Positions 7,767 through 8,132 of a stretch of 8,132 nt of DNA are shown here, one piece after another (position 1 is the stretch's first letter; each line of letters starts with the position of its first letter). A program made the position numbers and the translations under genes. Source of the stretch: Chitinophagales bacterium (GTDB lineage Bacteria; Bacteroidota; Bacteroidia; Chitinophagales; UBA10324); assembly GCA_026786335.1 (NCBI GenBank), contig JAJAYG010000236.1, positions 1 through 8,132 of the forward strand. Reading direction: 5' to 3'. The notes under the pieces are model-generated. The model ran no database searches. It was not told the origin of the DNA and saw only the letters and a program-made list of their open reading frames with translations.

Positions 7767-7993
7767 TTGTTTACTGTCACAAAATCCTGCAATGCCTTCT
7801 TCGCCCCAGCGAAATGCTTTGCGCCATATCGTGCGTTGTGTATTCCCATGCTAACCCATTAGCGCTGTAATCTTCACGCACGGTTCCCCATTGACGTTCG
7901 GTAAGGTAAGTACCCCATTTTTTCCATTTGGCTTTAGCGGATGCAGCATCTTTCAATCTTTGGTTTTCTTTTGTCATCACAATTTTATTATTC

Positions 7994-8132
<139 letters not shown>

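Larger units (their letters stand above)
5425..7977 (-). pseudogene. MGH1-like/GH63-type glycoside hydrolase ('glucosidase'), disrupted by two frameshifts and an internal deletion
   Basis: Four reading-frame segments line up in order as one protein of about 850 residues; relatives are, from memory, about 880-900. Segment A (7977 to about 7822) begins MTKENQRLKDA and includes WGTYLTERQWGTVREDYSA. B (about 7820 to 7183) holds LLCFSLALWN and [20 protein letters not shown]. C (about 7174 to 6851) holds [16 protein letters not shown] (about 6849 to 5425) is the (alpha/alpha)6-barrel catalytic part. Breaks are near 7821 (small indel), at the eight-T run 7175-7182 (one T too many) and near 6850 (about 40 codons missing plus a frame change). 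Family members cleave alpha-linked glucosides or glycosylglycerate-type substrates; the substrate here is unknown. The start is ATG 7975-7977, 16 bases after the pgi stop; an upstream GTG at 8014-8016 is in frame but overlaps pgi. Either a decaying gene or a gene with sequencing or assembly errors. Family assignment is strong; pseudogene status is moderately supported. Confidence 0.8.

Noticed and set aside
6840..7830. Programmed ribosomal frameshifting in the glucosidase
   Set aside because: Three breaks, one with about 40 codons missing, cannot be explained by programmed frameshifting; decay or sequence error is simpler.

Overview
The window looks like chromosomal DNA from an AT-rich member of the Bacteroidota. 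Three secreted proteins carry (or, for the truncated one, probably carried) C-terminal type IX secretion (T9SS) sorting domains, start codons lack a clear Shine-Dalgarno, and one TAnnTTTG-type -7 promoter box is visible. Every convincing gene is on the minus strand, so transcription runs from high to low coordinates. No tRNA, rRNA, CRISPR array or insertion sequence was recognised.

Right end (about 5.4-8.13 kb): the last 45 codons of glucose-6-phosphate isomerase (pgi) enter from the right edge. They are followed after 16 bases by a large MGH1-like/GH63-type glycoside hydrolase ('glucosidase') gene. This gene is broken at three places: a small indel near 7821, an eight-base homopolymer at 7175-7182, and an inferred internal deletion of about 120 bases near 6850. 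The pieces lie in four reading-frame segments but line up in order as one protein. A strong 15-bp hairpin at 5290-5323 closes this transcript.

Left and middle (1-5.2 kb): two paralogous secreted arylsulfotransferase (ASST)-like genes flank a secreted thioredoxin-fold protein with an iodothyronine-deiodinase-like active site. The upstream ASST (3077-5170) is complete, with signal peptide, Ig-like domain, ASST propeller, fibronectin III domain and T9SS tail. The downstream ASST (1-1415) is not complete. At about position 81-89 its reading frame passes, without a stop, into a sequence that reads as the N-terminal domain I of the replication initiator DnaA, and then leaves the window. The switch falls on a Val-Trp(-Ser) that both proteins would have.

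How the parts fit: pgi and the hydrolase suggest a glucose-releasing/glycolytic pair. The ASST-redoxin-ASST block looks like an extracellular sulfate-transfer module with its own thiol protein, loosely like the enterobacterial assT-dsbL-dsbI arrangement. The ASST/DnaA junction and the three lesions in the hydrolase are the most unusual observations. Genuine rearrangement and decay, or chimeric or erroneous assembly, could explain each, and sequence alone cannot decide.
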